DNA from: Nocardia mexicana NBRC 108244
GTDB taxonomy: Bacteria > Actinomycetota > Actinomycetes > Mycobacteriales > Mycobacteriaceae
Assembly (NCBI RefSeq): GCF_001613165.1
Contig: NZ_BDBV01000124.1
Coordinates: 1 to 39,249, forward strand
Direction: 5' to 3'
DNA length: 39,249 bases
Part shown: piece after piece, positions 24,439-31,251 of the stretch
Layout: the number at the start of each line of letters is the position of its first letter
How positions within the stretch are numbered: position 1 is the stretch's first letter
Position numbers and translations under genes: made by a program
Notes under the pieces: model-generated
The model's input: the letters and a program-made list of their open reading frames with translations, nothing else
What the model was told of the DNA's origin: nothing
The model's database searches: none

Positions 24439-24460
24439 GCGTTCGGTATGAACCGAACGC
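24439..24460. promoter_or_regulatory. 22-bp palindromic operator over the P450 promoter
   Basis: Arms GCGTTCGGT and ACCGAACGC around ATGA, a perfect inverted repeat. On the minus strand a -35 TTGTTG (24480-24485) and -10 TAGCGT (24457-24462) with a 17-bp spacer run into it, so a bound repressor would block P450-ferredoxin transcription. The GbsR/MarR-like protein encoded from 24895 is the obvious candidate. Confidence 0.75.
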
Positions 24461-24470
24461 TACGTTGCGT

Positions 24471-24668
24471 TCACCAGACCAACAACGCCAGATTCCCTCG
24501 AAAACCCCGTAATCCCAGGAAGTCTGGGCATTCATCGTTGCAACAACGCTGCGGCTCAACGCAATCATCCGCCCCGTCCGATTGCAACGCCCGGCCCGAT
24601 GGATCGCCCCGGCAATCCGCGAGCCGGACGGTAGGGAGGCTCACGGCGGCGGGCAACGACTCGGTCAT
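24471..24668 (-). pseudogene. Decayed second P450 5' end (65-codon open frame with intact start signals)
   Basis: An ATG at 24668 has AAGGAGAT six bases upstream and opens a 65-codon frame. Its first 19 codons mirror the P450 N-terminus: MTESLPAAVSLPTVRLADC against MTETSSTPVQLPTERAAGC. After the Cys the similarity ends and the rest (with CVEPQRCCNDEC) resembles nothing I know. The control region upstream is also a copy of the P450 one. The simplest reading is a relic of a tandem P450 duplication; translation of a 65-residue cysteine-containing peptide is still possible. Confidence 0.5.
24536..24548. repeat. CGTTG-CAA-CAACG inverted repeat
   Basis: A 5-bp-arm inverted repeat that also contains the 8-bp palindrome GTTGCAAC. 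It is one of several CGTTGC/GCAACG-type half sites scattered through the 477-bp gap between the P450 and regulator genes. Confidence 0.35.
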
Positions 24669-24688
24669 CGGATCTCCTTCGGGTCGCC

Positions 24689-24709
24689 GGTTCGGGATGC
24701 GGCGAACGC
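24689..24709. promoter_or_regulatory. Second, imperfect copy of the P450 operator
   Basis: Plus-strand GTTCGGGATG and CGAACGCTA match the P450 operator (GTTCGGTATG and CGAACGCTA) in the same order and spacing. On the minus strand TAGCGT (24706-24711) with TCGACT 17 bp upstream (24729-24734) gives a promoter with the same geometry as the P450 one. Confidence 0.55.
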
Positions 24710-24785
24710 TAGGCCGCACCGGTCGGGCAGTCGAGGGAATCGATCGGAGACCCCGGCATCGTCGCAGGTGGGAGCCACTGCGGAG

Positions 24786-24816
24786 CGTTGCGATGGTTTT
24801 GCGCCCGAACGCAACG
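24786..24816. promoter_or_regulatory. Long-spaced inverted repeat CGTTGCG / CGCAACG
   Basis: CGTTGCG (24786-24792) and CGCAACG (24810-24816) are perfect complements 17 bp apart, about 80 bp before the regulator start. They may be a second binding site, possibly for the regulator's own control. Confidence 0.4.
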
Positions 24817-24839
24817 ACCGGGATAGGAATTGCGGTGAG

Positions 24840-24870
24840 TTGAGAGTGAACGCATACTTGTACGTATATT
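24840..24870 (+). promoter_or_regulatory. Putative promoter of the GbsR/MarR-like regulator
   Basis: TATATT (24865-24870) is a good -10 box; TTGAGA (24840-24845) is a possible -35 with a 19-bp spacer. The spacer holds ATAC-TTGTAC-GTAT, a small dyad that could be an autoregulatory site. Confidence 0.45.
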
Positions 24871-24894
24871 GATACGCATGGAGGAGGTCGGGCG

Positions 24895-25623
24895 ATGCCC
24901 GGAGGGAGACTCACCCCGCACGACCGCGAATGTATCGCCGCAGGCCTGGCCGACGGGCTGGGATTCGCGCAGATCGCCCGCGATCTGGATCGGCCCACCT
25001 CGACGATCAGCCGAGAAGTCGGTCGCAACGGCGGCCCGGATCGCTACCGCGCCGACCGTGCGGAGCTGGCCACCCGGGTGCGCGCCCGCCGTCGCCGCGA
25101 CGCTCGCCGCAAGGCCCCCGCCGAGATCGACGAACTCCCCGACGACGTGCGAGAATACTCGACACACCTGACCGAGGTGCTCGCGCGGACCGGAATACCG
25201 CGGCTGACCGCCCGGATCATGGCGAGCCTGTACATCAGCGAGACCGGCAGCCGCACCGCCGCCGAGCTCGCCCGGCAGCTCGGCGTCAGCCCGGCCTCGA
25301 TCTCCACCGCCATCGGCTTCCTCGAGGAACAGGGACTGATCCGTCGCGAACGCGGCGACGGGCGCCGCGACCGCTACGTCGTCGACAGCTCGGACTGGAT
25401 CCGCTCACTGGCGATCAGCCTGCAGGCCAACGACGCGATCGCACAGACGGCCCACCGCGGCGTCACGATCCTGGGCCCCACCACCACGGCCGGAGCCCGC
25501 CTGGCCCACCTGCACCGTTTCCTGGACCACATCAATCACGAGCTGGCGCGGATCCTCGAGGGCTGGCAGGCGGCAGACCCCGACCAACCGGAGCGGGATC
25601 GGCTACGGACAGCCGTCGGATGA
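24895..25623 (+). CDS. GbsR/MarR-like regulator with N-terminal IS30-type HTH
   Basis: A 242-residue regulator with two DNA-binding modules. Residues 1-45 (LTPHDRECIAAGLADGLGFAQIARDLDRPTSTISREVGRNGG, in part) are an HTH_38-type helix-turn-helix as in IS30 transposases. A basic Arg-rich linker (about 50-75) follows. Residues about 85-165 are a winged helix of the GbsR/MarR kind (RTAAELARQLGVSPASISTAIGFLEEQGLIRRERGDGRRDRYVVD, in part), and a helical dimerisation/effector region ends the protein. GAGGAGG at 24881-24887 sets the ATG at 24895. It is divergent from the P450 gene and likely controls it. Confidence 0.85.
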   Translation: MPGGRLTPHDRECIAAGLADGLGFAQIARDLDRPTSTISREVGRNGGPDRYRADRAELATRVRARRRRDARRKAPAEIDELPDDVREYSTHLTEVLARTGIPRLTARIMASLYISETGSRTAAELARQLGVSPASISTAIGFLEEQGLIRRERGDGRRDRYVVDSSDWIRSLAISLQANDAIAQTAHRGVTILGPTTTAGARLAHLHRFLDHINHELARILEGWQAADPDQPERDRLRTAVG

Positions 25624-25630
25624 CGAGCGC

Positions 25631-26929
25631 TCAGCCGAGCAGGCGCCAGTCCTCGAGGCCCTCGTAGAGCGGGAAGTCCTGGGCCAGCTTGCTGACCCGA
25701 GCGCGCAGCGCCTCGAGGTCGGCGTCGCCCTTCAGGGCGGTGGCGATGACGTCGGCCACCTCGGTGAACTCGGCATCGCCGAAGCCGCGGGTGGCGAGCG
25801 CGGCGGTGCCGATGCGCAGGCCGGAGGTCACCATCGGCGGACGCGGGTCGAACGGAACGGCGTTGCGGTTCACCGTGATTCCGACCTCGTGCAGCAGATC
25901 CTCGCCCTGCTTGCCGTCCAGCACCGAGTTGCGCAGGTCCACCAGCACCAGGTGCACGTCGGTACCGCCGGTGAGCACGGTGACGCCCTTCTCGGAGACG
26001 TCCTGGGCGTTCAGCCGCTCCGCCAGGATCTTCGCACCCGTCAGCGTGCGGGCCTGGCGATCGGCGAACTCCGGGGTTCCGGCGATCTTGAACGCCACGG
26101 CCTTGGCGGCGATGGCGTGCATCAGCGGGCCGCCCTGCTGACCCGGGAACACCGCGCTGTTGAGCTTCTTGGCGTAGTCCTGCTTGGCCAGGATCACACC
26201 CGAGCGCGGGCCGCCGAGGGTCTTGTGCACGGTGGAGGACACCACGTCCGAATGCGGAACCGGCGACGGGTGCAGCCCGGCCGCGACGAGCCCGGCGAAG
26301 TGCGCCATATCGGTCCACAGGTAGGCGTCCACCTCGTCGGCGATCTCCCGGAACGCCGCGAAGTCCAGGTGCCGCGGGTACGCCGACCAGCCGGCCACGA
26401 TCACCCGCGGCCGCACCTCGCGCGCCTGCTTGCGCACCTCGTCCATATCGATGCGGTGGTCTTCCTTGCTCACCGCGTAGGCGTGCACCTCGTAGAGCTT
26501 GCCGGAGAAGTTCAGCCGCATGCCGTGGGTGAGGTGACCGCCGTGCGCCAGGTCCAGGCCCAGCAGCCGCTCGCCCGGATTCATCAGCGACATCAGCACC
26601 GCGGCGTTCGCCTGCGCACCCGAATGCGGCTGCACGTTGGCGAACTCGGCGCCGAACAGCTCCTTGACCCGCTCCCGCGCCAGGTTCTCCACCACGTCCA
26701 CGTGTTCGCAGCCGCCGTAATAGCGGCGGCCCGGGTACCCCTCGGCGTATTTGTTGGTGAGCACGCTGCCCTGCGCCTGCAGCACCGCGCGCGGCACGAA
26801 GTTCTCCGAGGCGATCATCTCGAGGGTGTCGCGTTCGCGGGCGAGCTCGCCCGCCATCGCGGTGGCAAGCTCGGGATCGAGTTCGGCGAGCGACTGAGAG
26901 TTGACAGAGGCGGCGGTCGTCTGGGTCAC
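25631..26929 (-). CDS. glyA: Serine hydroxymethyltransferase
   Basis: PLP enzyme converting serine and tetrahydrofolate to glycine and 5,10-methylene-THF; orthologue of GlyA1 (Rv1093). The PLP lysine is Lys236 in SSTVHKTLGGPRSG. Other family blocks are LEMIASENFVPRAVL, TNKYAEGYPGRRYYGG, HSGAQANAAV and the C-terminal TSGLRIGTAA. The length is 432 residues. The GTG at 26929 lies six bases after TAGACT with no Shine-Dalgarno, so it is probably leaderless. It is convergent with the regulator, seven bases apart. Confidence 0.97.
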   Translation of the reverse strand: MTQTTAASVNSQSLAELDPELATAMAGELARERDTLEMIASENFVPRAVLQAQGSVLTNKYAEGYPGRRYYGGCEHVDVVENLARERVKELFGAEFANVQPHSGAQANAAVLMSLMNPGERLLGLDLAHGGHLTHGMRLNFSGKLYEVHAYAVSKEDHRIDMDEVRKQAREVRPRVIVAGWSAYPRHLDFAAFREIADEVDAYLWTDMAHFAGLVAAGLHPSPVPHSDVVSSTVHKTLGGPRSGVILAKQDYAKKLNSAVFPGQQGGPLMHAIAAKAVAFKIAGTPEFADRQARTLTGAKILAERLNAQDVSEKGVTVLTGGTDVHLVLVDLRNSVLDGKQGEDLLHEVGITVNRNAVPFDPRPPMVTSGLRIGTAALATRGFGDAEFTEVADVIATALKGDADLEALRARVSKLAQDFPLYEGLEDWRLLG

Positions 26930-26935
26930 GCAGAC

Positions 26936-26941
26936 AGTCTA
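26936..26941 (-). promoter_or_regulatory. Putative -10 box (TAGACT), leaderless promoter of glyA
   Basis: On the minus strand TAGACT ends six bases before the GTG start at 26929. Confidence 0.5.
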
Positions 26942-27112
26942 GGTGGCGGGTGCGACACGCTCGAACGGTGCTCCCGACACGGGCGGCAGACCATCGTGGA
27001 TCATCCGTTGCGGGCGGAAGCCCGTCGTGCCGGACGGTTCGGCGGTATGGTGGACGGCACTCGCACGTCGCACGGATTGTATTGCACCAGTTGATCTTTC
27101 GAGGTGTCGCCC

Positions 27113-27208
27113 ATGAACTCGGCCCCCGCACCCAACCTGTTCAACCAGCTGATTCTGTTCCTCGCCGCCATCTTCTGCGGGGTCCTGGGCTGCCCGGTCC
27201 CCGTGTAA
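27113..27208 (+). CDS. Small 31-residue membrane peptide with two cysteines (unrecognised)
   Basis: ATG at 27113, TAA at 27206-27208. The peptide starts MNSAPAPNLFNQ, continues with one hydrophobic segment LILFLAAIFCGVLG and ends CPVPV. GAGGTG (27101-27106), an exact match to the anti-Shine-Dalgarno core, is six bases upstream. The hydrophobic run is just long enough to insert in a membrane; Cys22 and Cys27 are at its outer end. It sits in the 286-bp gap between glyA and the DUF885 gene, ending seven bases before the latter's stop. I recognise no family. Confidence 0.55.
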   Translation: MNSAPAPNLFNQLILFLAAIFCGVLGCPVPV

Positions 27209-27215
27209 TCGCGGG

Positions 27216-28421
27216 CTAGGGCATGCGGCGGACGGCGCCGGGCGTGAGCGGTTCATCCAGCAACCGCCGGAACCGATCGGCCCGGTCGTCGGCGTCGGCG
27301 GCCCGGTCCAGCCAGCCGCCGAGCAGGCGATAGCCCTCGACGTAGGTGCTGATGTAGGCCCGCCACAGCGACGAGGACAGGAAGCGCAGCGACTGCCGCG
27401 CCCGCTCGGGCGTCGCCAGACCCCAGCGCTGCAGGAATTCGGCGACCTCGTCGGCATCGCGGCGGCGGTCGTGCAGCAGCAGCGCCGCGTCCTGGCGGAC
27501 CCCCAGCAGTTTCGCCGACGCGGCCGAAAGCCGTTCCGCGCGTTCGCCGTCGAAGCGCAGACCGAGATCGGCGTAGACCTCCTGCGCCCACCTCCCCCAG
27601 CCCGGCCCCACAATCGACTTCAGCGCCAGATCGGCGAGCCCCTCCGCCATCAGGCACTGCGGGGTGTTCACCAGGAACAGCGTCTGCTCGTCCTGTCCGG
27701 CCGCGACCAGCCCCGCCTCCTTGCGGCAGTGCTCGGTGTGGTGGCCCGGATACGCCTCGTGCGCGATCAGCGCGGGCAGGTGCGCCATATGCTGTTTGAG
27801 GTCGGAGTTGATCGCCACCCGCGACCGGTAGTTCCCCAGGTAGTAGTTGAAGCCGGACCACGGCTTGTCGCCGACCACCTCGTATTCGACGGTCTCGTGG
27901 TCGGGCAGCGGATACCGCGCCCGCACCAACTCGCGCAGCGCCCCGGAAAAGGCCTGGACGCATTCGCGCAACCGCTCCGGGGGAATCTCGTCCGCCCTGC
28001 GGTGCGCCGCCACCCGATCCGCCAGCGGGCCGTCGCCGGGAAGCACCTCGTCCATCTGCCGATGCGCCTCGCGGTAATCCTCCACGTCACCGGGACCGAT
28101 CTCGACGTCGAAGTAGGCGTGCACCTCCTCGACGAACGAGATCTGCGCACCGGCGAACTTGCGGCCGGAACATTCCAGGGCCCGCAGATGGACGTCCAGG
28201 AATTCGGTGCGCTCGGCCGTCAGACCCGCCTCGGGCAGTTCTTTGCGCAATGCCGCTGCGCGCGTGGCCAACTCACGCGGCTCCGGCGCGGGGCCGTCGT
28301 CCACGGCCCGGCGCAGCGCCGGATCACCGGTGTACGCGTCGACGAAGCCGGACTCGAGGCGGTCGAATGCCAGCCCCAGCCGCAGGTATTCGGTCACGAG
28401 CGGATGCGCCTGCATGACCAT
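27216..28421 (-). CDS. DUF885 family protein (predicted zinc-peptidase fold)
   Basis: A 401-residue cytosolic protein. It contains HEAYPGHH, an HExxH-type zinc-binding motif with a further histidine, and downstream CLMAEGLADLAL, whose Glu could be the third ligand as in gluzincins. DUF885 proteins carry this conserved motif pair; the substrate is unknown. No signal peptide is visible. ATG codons at 28421 and 28415 are both in frame; 28421 is used. It has no counterpart next to glyA in my recollection of the M. tuberculosis order. Confidence 0.85.
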   Translation of the reverse strand: MVMQAHPLVTEYLRLGLAFDRLESGFVDAYTGDPALRRAVDDGPAPEPRELATRAAALRKELPEAGLTAERTEFLDVHLRALECSGRKFAGAQISFVEEVHAYFDVEIGPGDVEDYREAHRQMDEVLPGDGPLADRVAAHRRADEIPPERLRECVQAFSGALRELVRARYPLPDHETVEYEVVGDKPWSGFNYYLGNYRSRVAINSDLKQHMAHLPALIAHEAYPGHHTEHCRKEAGLVAAGQDEQTLFLVNTPQCLMAEGLADLALKSIVGPGWGRWAQEVYADLGLRFDGERAERLSAASAKLLGVRQDAALLLHDRRRDADEVAEFLQRWGLATPERARQSLRFLSSSLWRAYISTYVEGYRLLGGWLDRAADADDRADRFRRLLDEPLTPGAVRRMP

Positions 28422-28562
28422 CGACCTTATCCGCTGCGCATTGCGGCGGGCGCGACATCCGCGAGAGAAACATCACTCGTAGTTACCGGCGAGTAATAAC
28501 ACCCCGCGTGCGACAGACTGTTGACCCAGAGGACAATTCGGCTATGCGAGGACAGTGGACCG

Positions 28563-28597
28563 GTTCTCACCGCGCCGGGTACGGCACCTGTGAGAAC
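28563..28597. promoter_or_regulatory. 8-bp inverted repeat upstream of coaA
   Basis: GTTCTCAC (28563-28570) and GTGAGAAC (28590-28597) are perfect complements 19 bp apart, 43 bp before the coaA start. It could be an operator with two half sites two turns apart, or an RNA hairpin in the coaA leader. Confidence 0.4.
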
Positions 28598-28639
28598 TCA
28601 TCCGGGGCATCGTGTTTACCGATTCGAGGGCGTGGGTAA

Positions 28640-29572
28640 GTGGCGCGGATGAGCGAGCCGAGTCCCTATGTGGAATTCGACCGGAAACAGTGGCGCACGC
28701 TGCGGAAGTCGACTCCCCTGGTGCTCACCGAGGAAGAACTGATCGGTCTGCGCGGACTCGGTGAGCAGATCGACCTCGAGGAGGTCGCCGAGGTCTATCT
28801 GCCCCTCGCGCGTCTGATCCACCTGCAGGTCGCGGCGCGCCAGCGGCTGTTCGCCGCCACCGCGACCTTCCTCGGCGAAACCCATCCCGATCGTCAGGTG
28901 CCGTTCGTGATCGGCATCGCGGGCAGCGTCGCGGTGGGCAAATCCACGACCGCCCGCGTGCTGCAGGCACTGCTCGCGCGCTGGGATCACCATCCCCGGG
29001 TGGATCTGGTCACCACGGACGGATTCCTGTATCCCACGGCCGAACTCACCCAGCGCGGCATCATGCATCGCAAGGGTTTCCCGGAAAGCTACGATCGCCG
29101 CAAATTGCTGCGATTCGTCACCGAGGTGAAATCCGGCGCCTCCGAGGTGTGCGCGCCGATGTATTCGCACATTCTCTACGACATCATGCCCGGCGAGTTC
29201 CACTGCGTGCGCCAGCCCGACATTCTCATCGTGGAGGGCCTCAACGTGCTGCAGACCGGCCCGCGGCTGATGGTGTCGGATCTGTTCGATTTCTCCATCT
29301 ACGTCGACGCGCGCATCGAGGACATCGAAAACTGGTATGTGAACCGTTTTCTGTCGCTGCGCAAGACGGCCTTCGCGGATCCGAAATCACACTTCCACCA
29401 TTACTCCCGGTTCACCGACAAGGAAGCCACGATCGCCGCCCAGGAGATCTGGAACGCCACCAACCGGCCCAATCTGGTGGAGAACATCCTCCCCACCCGC
29501 CCGCGCGCAACCCTGGTGCTGCGCAAGGACTCCGACCACACCATCAACCGAATTCGGCTCCGAAAACTGTAA
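28640..29572 (+). CDS. coaA: Pantothenate kinase, type I (CoaA)
   Basis: Phosphorylates pantothenate in the first step of coenzyme A synthesis; orthologue of Rv1092c. The P-loop is GSVAVGKST (95-103), followed by the family blocks DLVTTDGFLYP, MHRKGFPESYDRR, EGLNVLQTGP and FHHYSRFTDKEA. The length is 310 residues. The GTG at 28640 gives MARMSEPSPYVEF, which matches the recalled mycobacterial N-terminus in length; the ATG three codons later is possible. GAGGG at 28625-28629 is a fair ribosome binding site. It is feedback-regulated by CoA in the family. Confidence 0.96.
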   Translation: MARMSEPSPYVEFDRKQWRTLRKSTPLVLTEEELIGLRGLGEQIDLEEVAEVYLPLARLIHLQVAARQRLFAATATFLGETHPDRQVPFVIGIAGSVAVGKSTTARVLQALLARWDHHPRVDLVTTDGFLYPTAELTQRGIMHRKGFPESYDRRKLLRFVTEVKSGASEVCAPMYSHILYDIMPGEFHCVRQPDILIVEGLNVLQTGPRLMVSDLFDFSIYVDARIEDIENWYVNRFLSLRKTAFADPKSHFHHYSRFTDKEATIAAQEIWNATNRPNLVENILPTRPRATLVLRKDSDHTINRIRLRKL

Positions 29573-29574
29573 TC

Positions 29575-30180
29575 TCAGATTCTCCAGGCCGCGTCCAGAC
29601 GGGCGGCTACGTCTATATCGCGGACGGCGGCGATATGGGGCTTGCGGATCTCCTTGGCGATGTATCGCGCCACGAAACGGCGGATCTCGTGGTCCACGCT
29701 GGCCAGAATGCGCAGCAGCTGACCGCGTTTGGTCGCGGTGGCGACATTGATCCGTACGTCGCCGGAGCGCGGCTCGGCGATATCGATGATCACCCGCAGC
29801 GGCGCGGCGGTGCGCACGGTCAGATGGAGATGGACATTACCGTCGACCTCGAACCGGTGCCGGTCCACGGCCAGGTCCAGCAGCAGGTCGACGGCGAGTG
29901 GGATGGCGAGTTCGAAGTTGATGTGGTCACCCACGTCGCGCAGTAACCTCGGCTCCCCCAGCTGGACCTGCGCCGACACCTTGGCCAGGCGCCCGGGCCC
30001 CACCCCGATCGGGCCGAAATCGAATGCGGCGCCGGTCAACTGCGCGAAGGCACCGGAGATGCGGTGCTCCGACGCGGCGTACTCCAGAAACCGCCGCCCG
30101 AACTCCTCATAGCTGACGTAGGTCGTCGGCTCCTCCGCCGCCGCCACCGCGCCACGCTGCCCGGCCCCGCTGTCACTCAT
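29575..30180 (-). CDS. Conserved mycolata protein of unknown function
   Basis: A 201-residue protein convergent with coaA (two bases between stops). After a disordered start (to about residue 18) come a helical stretch and alternating beta-like segments such as GRLAKVSAQVQLGEP, INFELAIPLAVDLLLDLAVD, HRFEVDGNVHLHLTVRTAAPLRVIIDIAEP. The C-terminus is helical and basic (VARYIAKEIRKPH). The amphipathic strand pattern is reminiscent of lipid-binding or barrel-like folds, but I recognise no family and assign no function. Continuous GC-biased coding supports it being real. Confidence 0.7.
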   Translation of the reverse strand: MSDSGAGQRGAVAAAEEPTTYVSYEEFGRRFLEYAASEHRISGAFAQLTGAAFDFGPIGVGPGRLAKVSAQVQLGEPRLLRDVGDHINFELAIPLAVDLLLDLAVDRHRFEVDGNVHLHLTVRTAAPLRVIIDIAEPRSGDVRINVATATKRGQLLRILASVDHEIRRFVARYIAKEIRKPHIAAVRDIDVAARLDAAWRI

Positions 30181-30299
30181 GCTGGCGACGGTACGCGAGC
30201 AATCCGGGCCGCAAGCGCACGATCATGCAATGCAACACAGCCTGGACCGGGTCGTTATGTTCGCTCACCAAGCCGTAGCGCCGACGGGAACCGGCCGGG

Positions 30300-31124
30300 C
30301 TACGCCCCGTACCGGCGGTGCCGGGCGGCGTAATCGCGCAGCGCGCGCAGGAAGTCCACCCGCCGGAATTCCGGCCAGTACGCCTCGGTGAACCAGATCT
30401 CCGAGTACGCGCTCTGCCACAGCAGGAATCCCGACAGCCGCTGCTCGCCGGAGGTGCGGATGACCAGGTCCGGATCCGGCTGGCCCGAGGTGTACAGATG
30501 CTGGCCGATGGCGTTGACGGTGATCGACTGGACCAGATCCTCGCCGGTCTCCCCCGCCGCCATCTCCTGGCGCACCAGCTTGCGCGCGGCGTCGGCGATC
30601 TCCTGGCGCCCGCCGTAACCGATGGCGACATTGACGTGCACGCCGCGCCGGCCCTGCGTCTCGTCGGCCGCCTTCTGCACTCGCCGCGCCACCTCCCCCG
30701 GCAGCTTGTCGAGGGTGCCGACGATGCGCACGCCCCAGTCCTTCTCCGGGGCCGACAGCTCCTCCACGATGTCGGGGATCACCTCGAACAGGGTCTCCAA
30801 CTCGTCGCTGCCGCGGCTCAGGTTCTCGGTGGACAGCAGGTAGACCGTCACCATCTCGATGCCCTCGCCCTGGCACCAGCCGACCAGCTCGGCGATCTTC
30901 AGCGCACCGACCCGATGCCCGTGGCTGACATCGGTGAATCCGTTCTCCCGCGCCCAGCGGCGATTGCCGTCGCACACGACCGCGACATGGCGTGGATGTT
31001 GTTTGCCCGCCAGCTGTTTCGACAGCCGCGCCTCGTAGATGCGATACGGGAGACCACGCACCCGACTAGCAAGCTTCACGAACAGCCACCCTACGCCCGT
31101 CCGCGGATCCCGATTCGCGGCCAT
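30300..31124 (-). CDS. Isoprenyl transferase, probable Z-farnesyl diphosphate synthase (Rv1086-like)
   Basis: A cis-prenyltransferase of 274 residues. The catalytic Asp52 lies in CDGNRRWAR; SHGHRVGALKI, YLLSTENL, the RTSGEQRLSGFLLWQSAYSEIWF block and VNVAIGYGGRQEI are typical. In M. tuberculosis Rv1086 makes the short Z,E-farnesyl diphosphate used to start decaprenyl phosphate for cell-wall assembly; synteny with the PAQR and YyaL genes supports that orthology. The chain length made here is inferred. Its IPP comes from the MEP pathway that ends at IspH. Confidence 0.92.
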   Translation of the reverse strand: MAANRDPRTGVGWLFVKLASRVRGLPYRIYEARLSKQLAGKQHPRHVAVVCDGNRRWARENGFTDVSHGHRVGALKIAELVGWCQGEGIEMVTVYLLSTENLSRGSDELETLFEVIPDIVEELSAPEKDWGVRIVGTLDKLPGEVARRVQKAADETQGRRGVHVNVAIGYGGRQEIADAARKLVRQEMAAGETGEDLVQSITVNAIGQHLYTSGQPDPDLVIRTSGEQRLSGFLLWQSAYSEIWFTEAYWPEFRRVDFLRALRDYAARHRRYGA

Positions 31125-31197
31125 ACATGTTGCGCACCATTCAGCTGATCATCGACTGTCACGTCTCATAGCATCCGGCGACCGCTTCCCCCGCGGG

Positions 31198-31203
31198 TAC
31201 AGT
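31198..31203 (+). promoter_or_regulatory. Putative -10 box (TACAGT) of the PAQR gene
   Basis: TACAGT lies 12 bp before the 20-bp palindrome, so the transcript would start just upstream of or within the operator. I see no clear -35. Confidence 0.35.
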
Positions 31204-31215
31204 GGCATGGACGCC

Positions 31216-31235
31216 AACCTACGGTACCGTAGGTT
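31216..31235. promoter_or_regulatory. Perfect 20-bp palindromic operator before the PAQR gene
   Basis: AACCTACGGTACCGTAGGTT is fully self-complementary, typical of a TetR-family dimer site. It lies between the putative -10 box and the ribosome binding site, where bound repressor would block transcription. No TetR gene adjoins it. Confidence 0.8.
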
Positions 31236-31251
31236 ACTGAGGAGGTAAGTA

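Noticed and set aside
24582..24872. 96-codon plus-strand frame in the P450-regulator gap
   Set aside because: No ribosome binding site, Arg/Gly/Ser-rich with no motif, and it covers operator repeats; the minus-strand frame in this gap has far better start signals.
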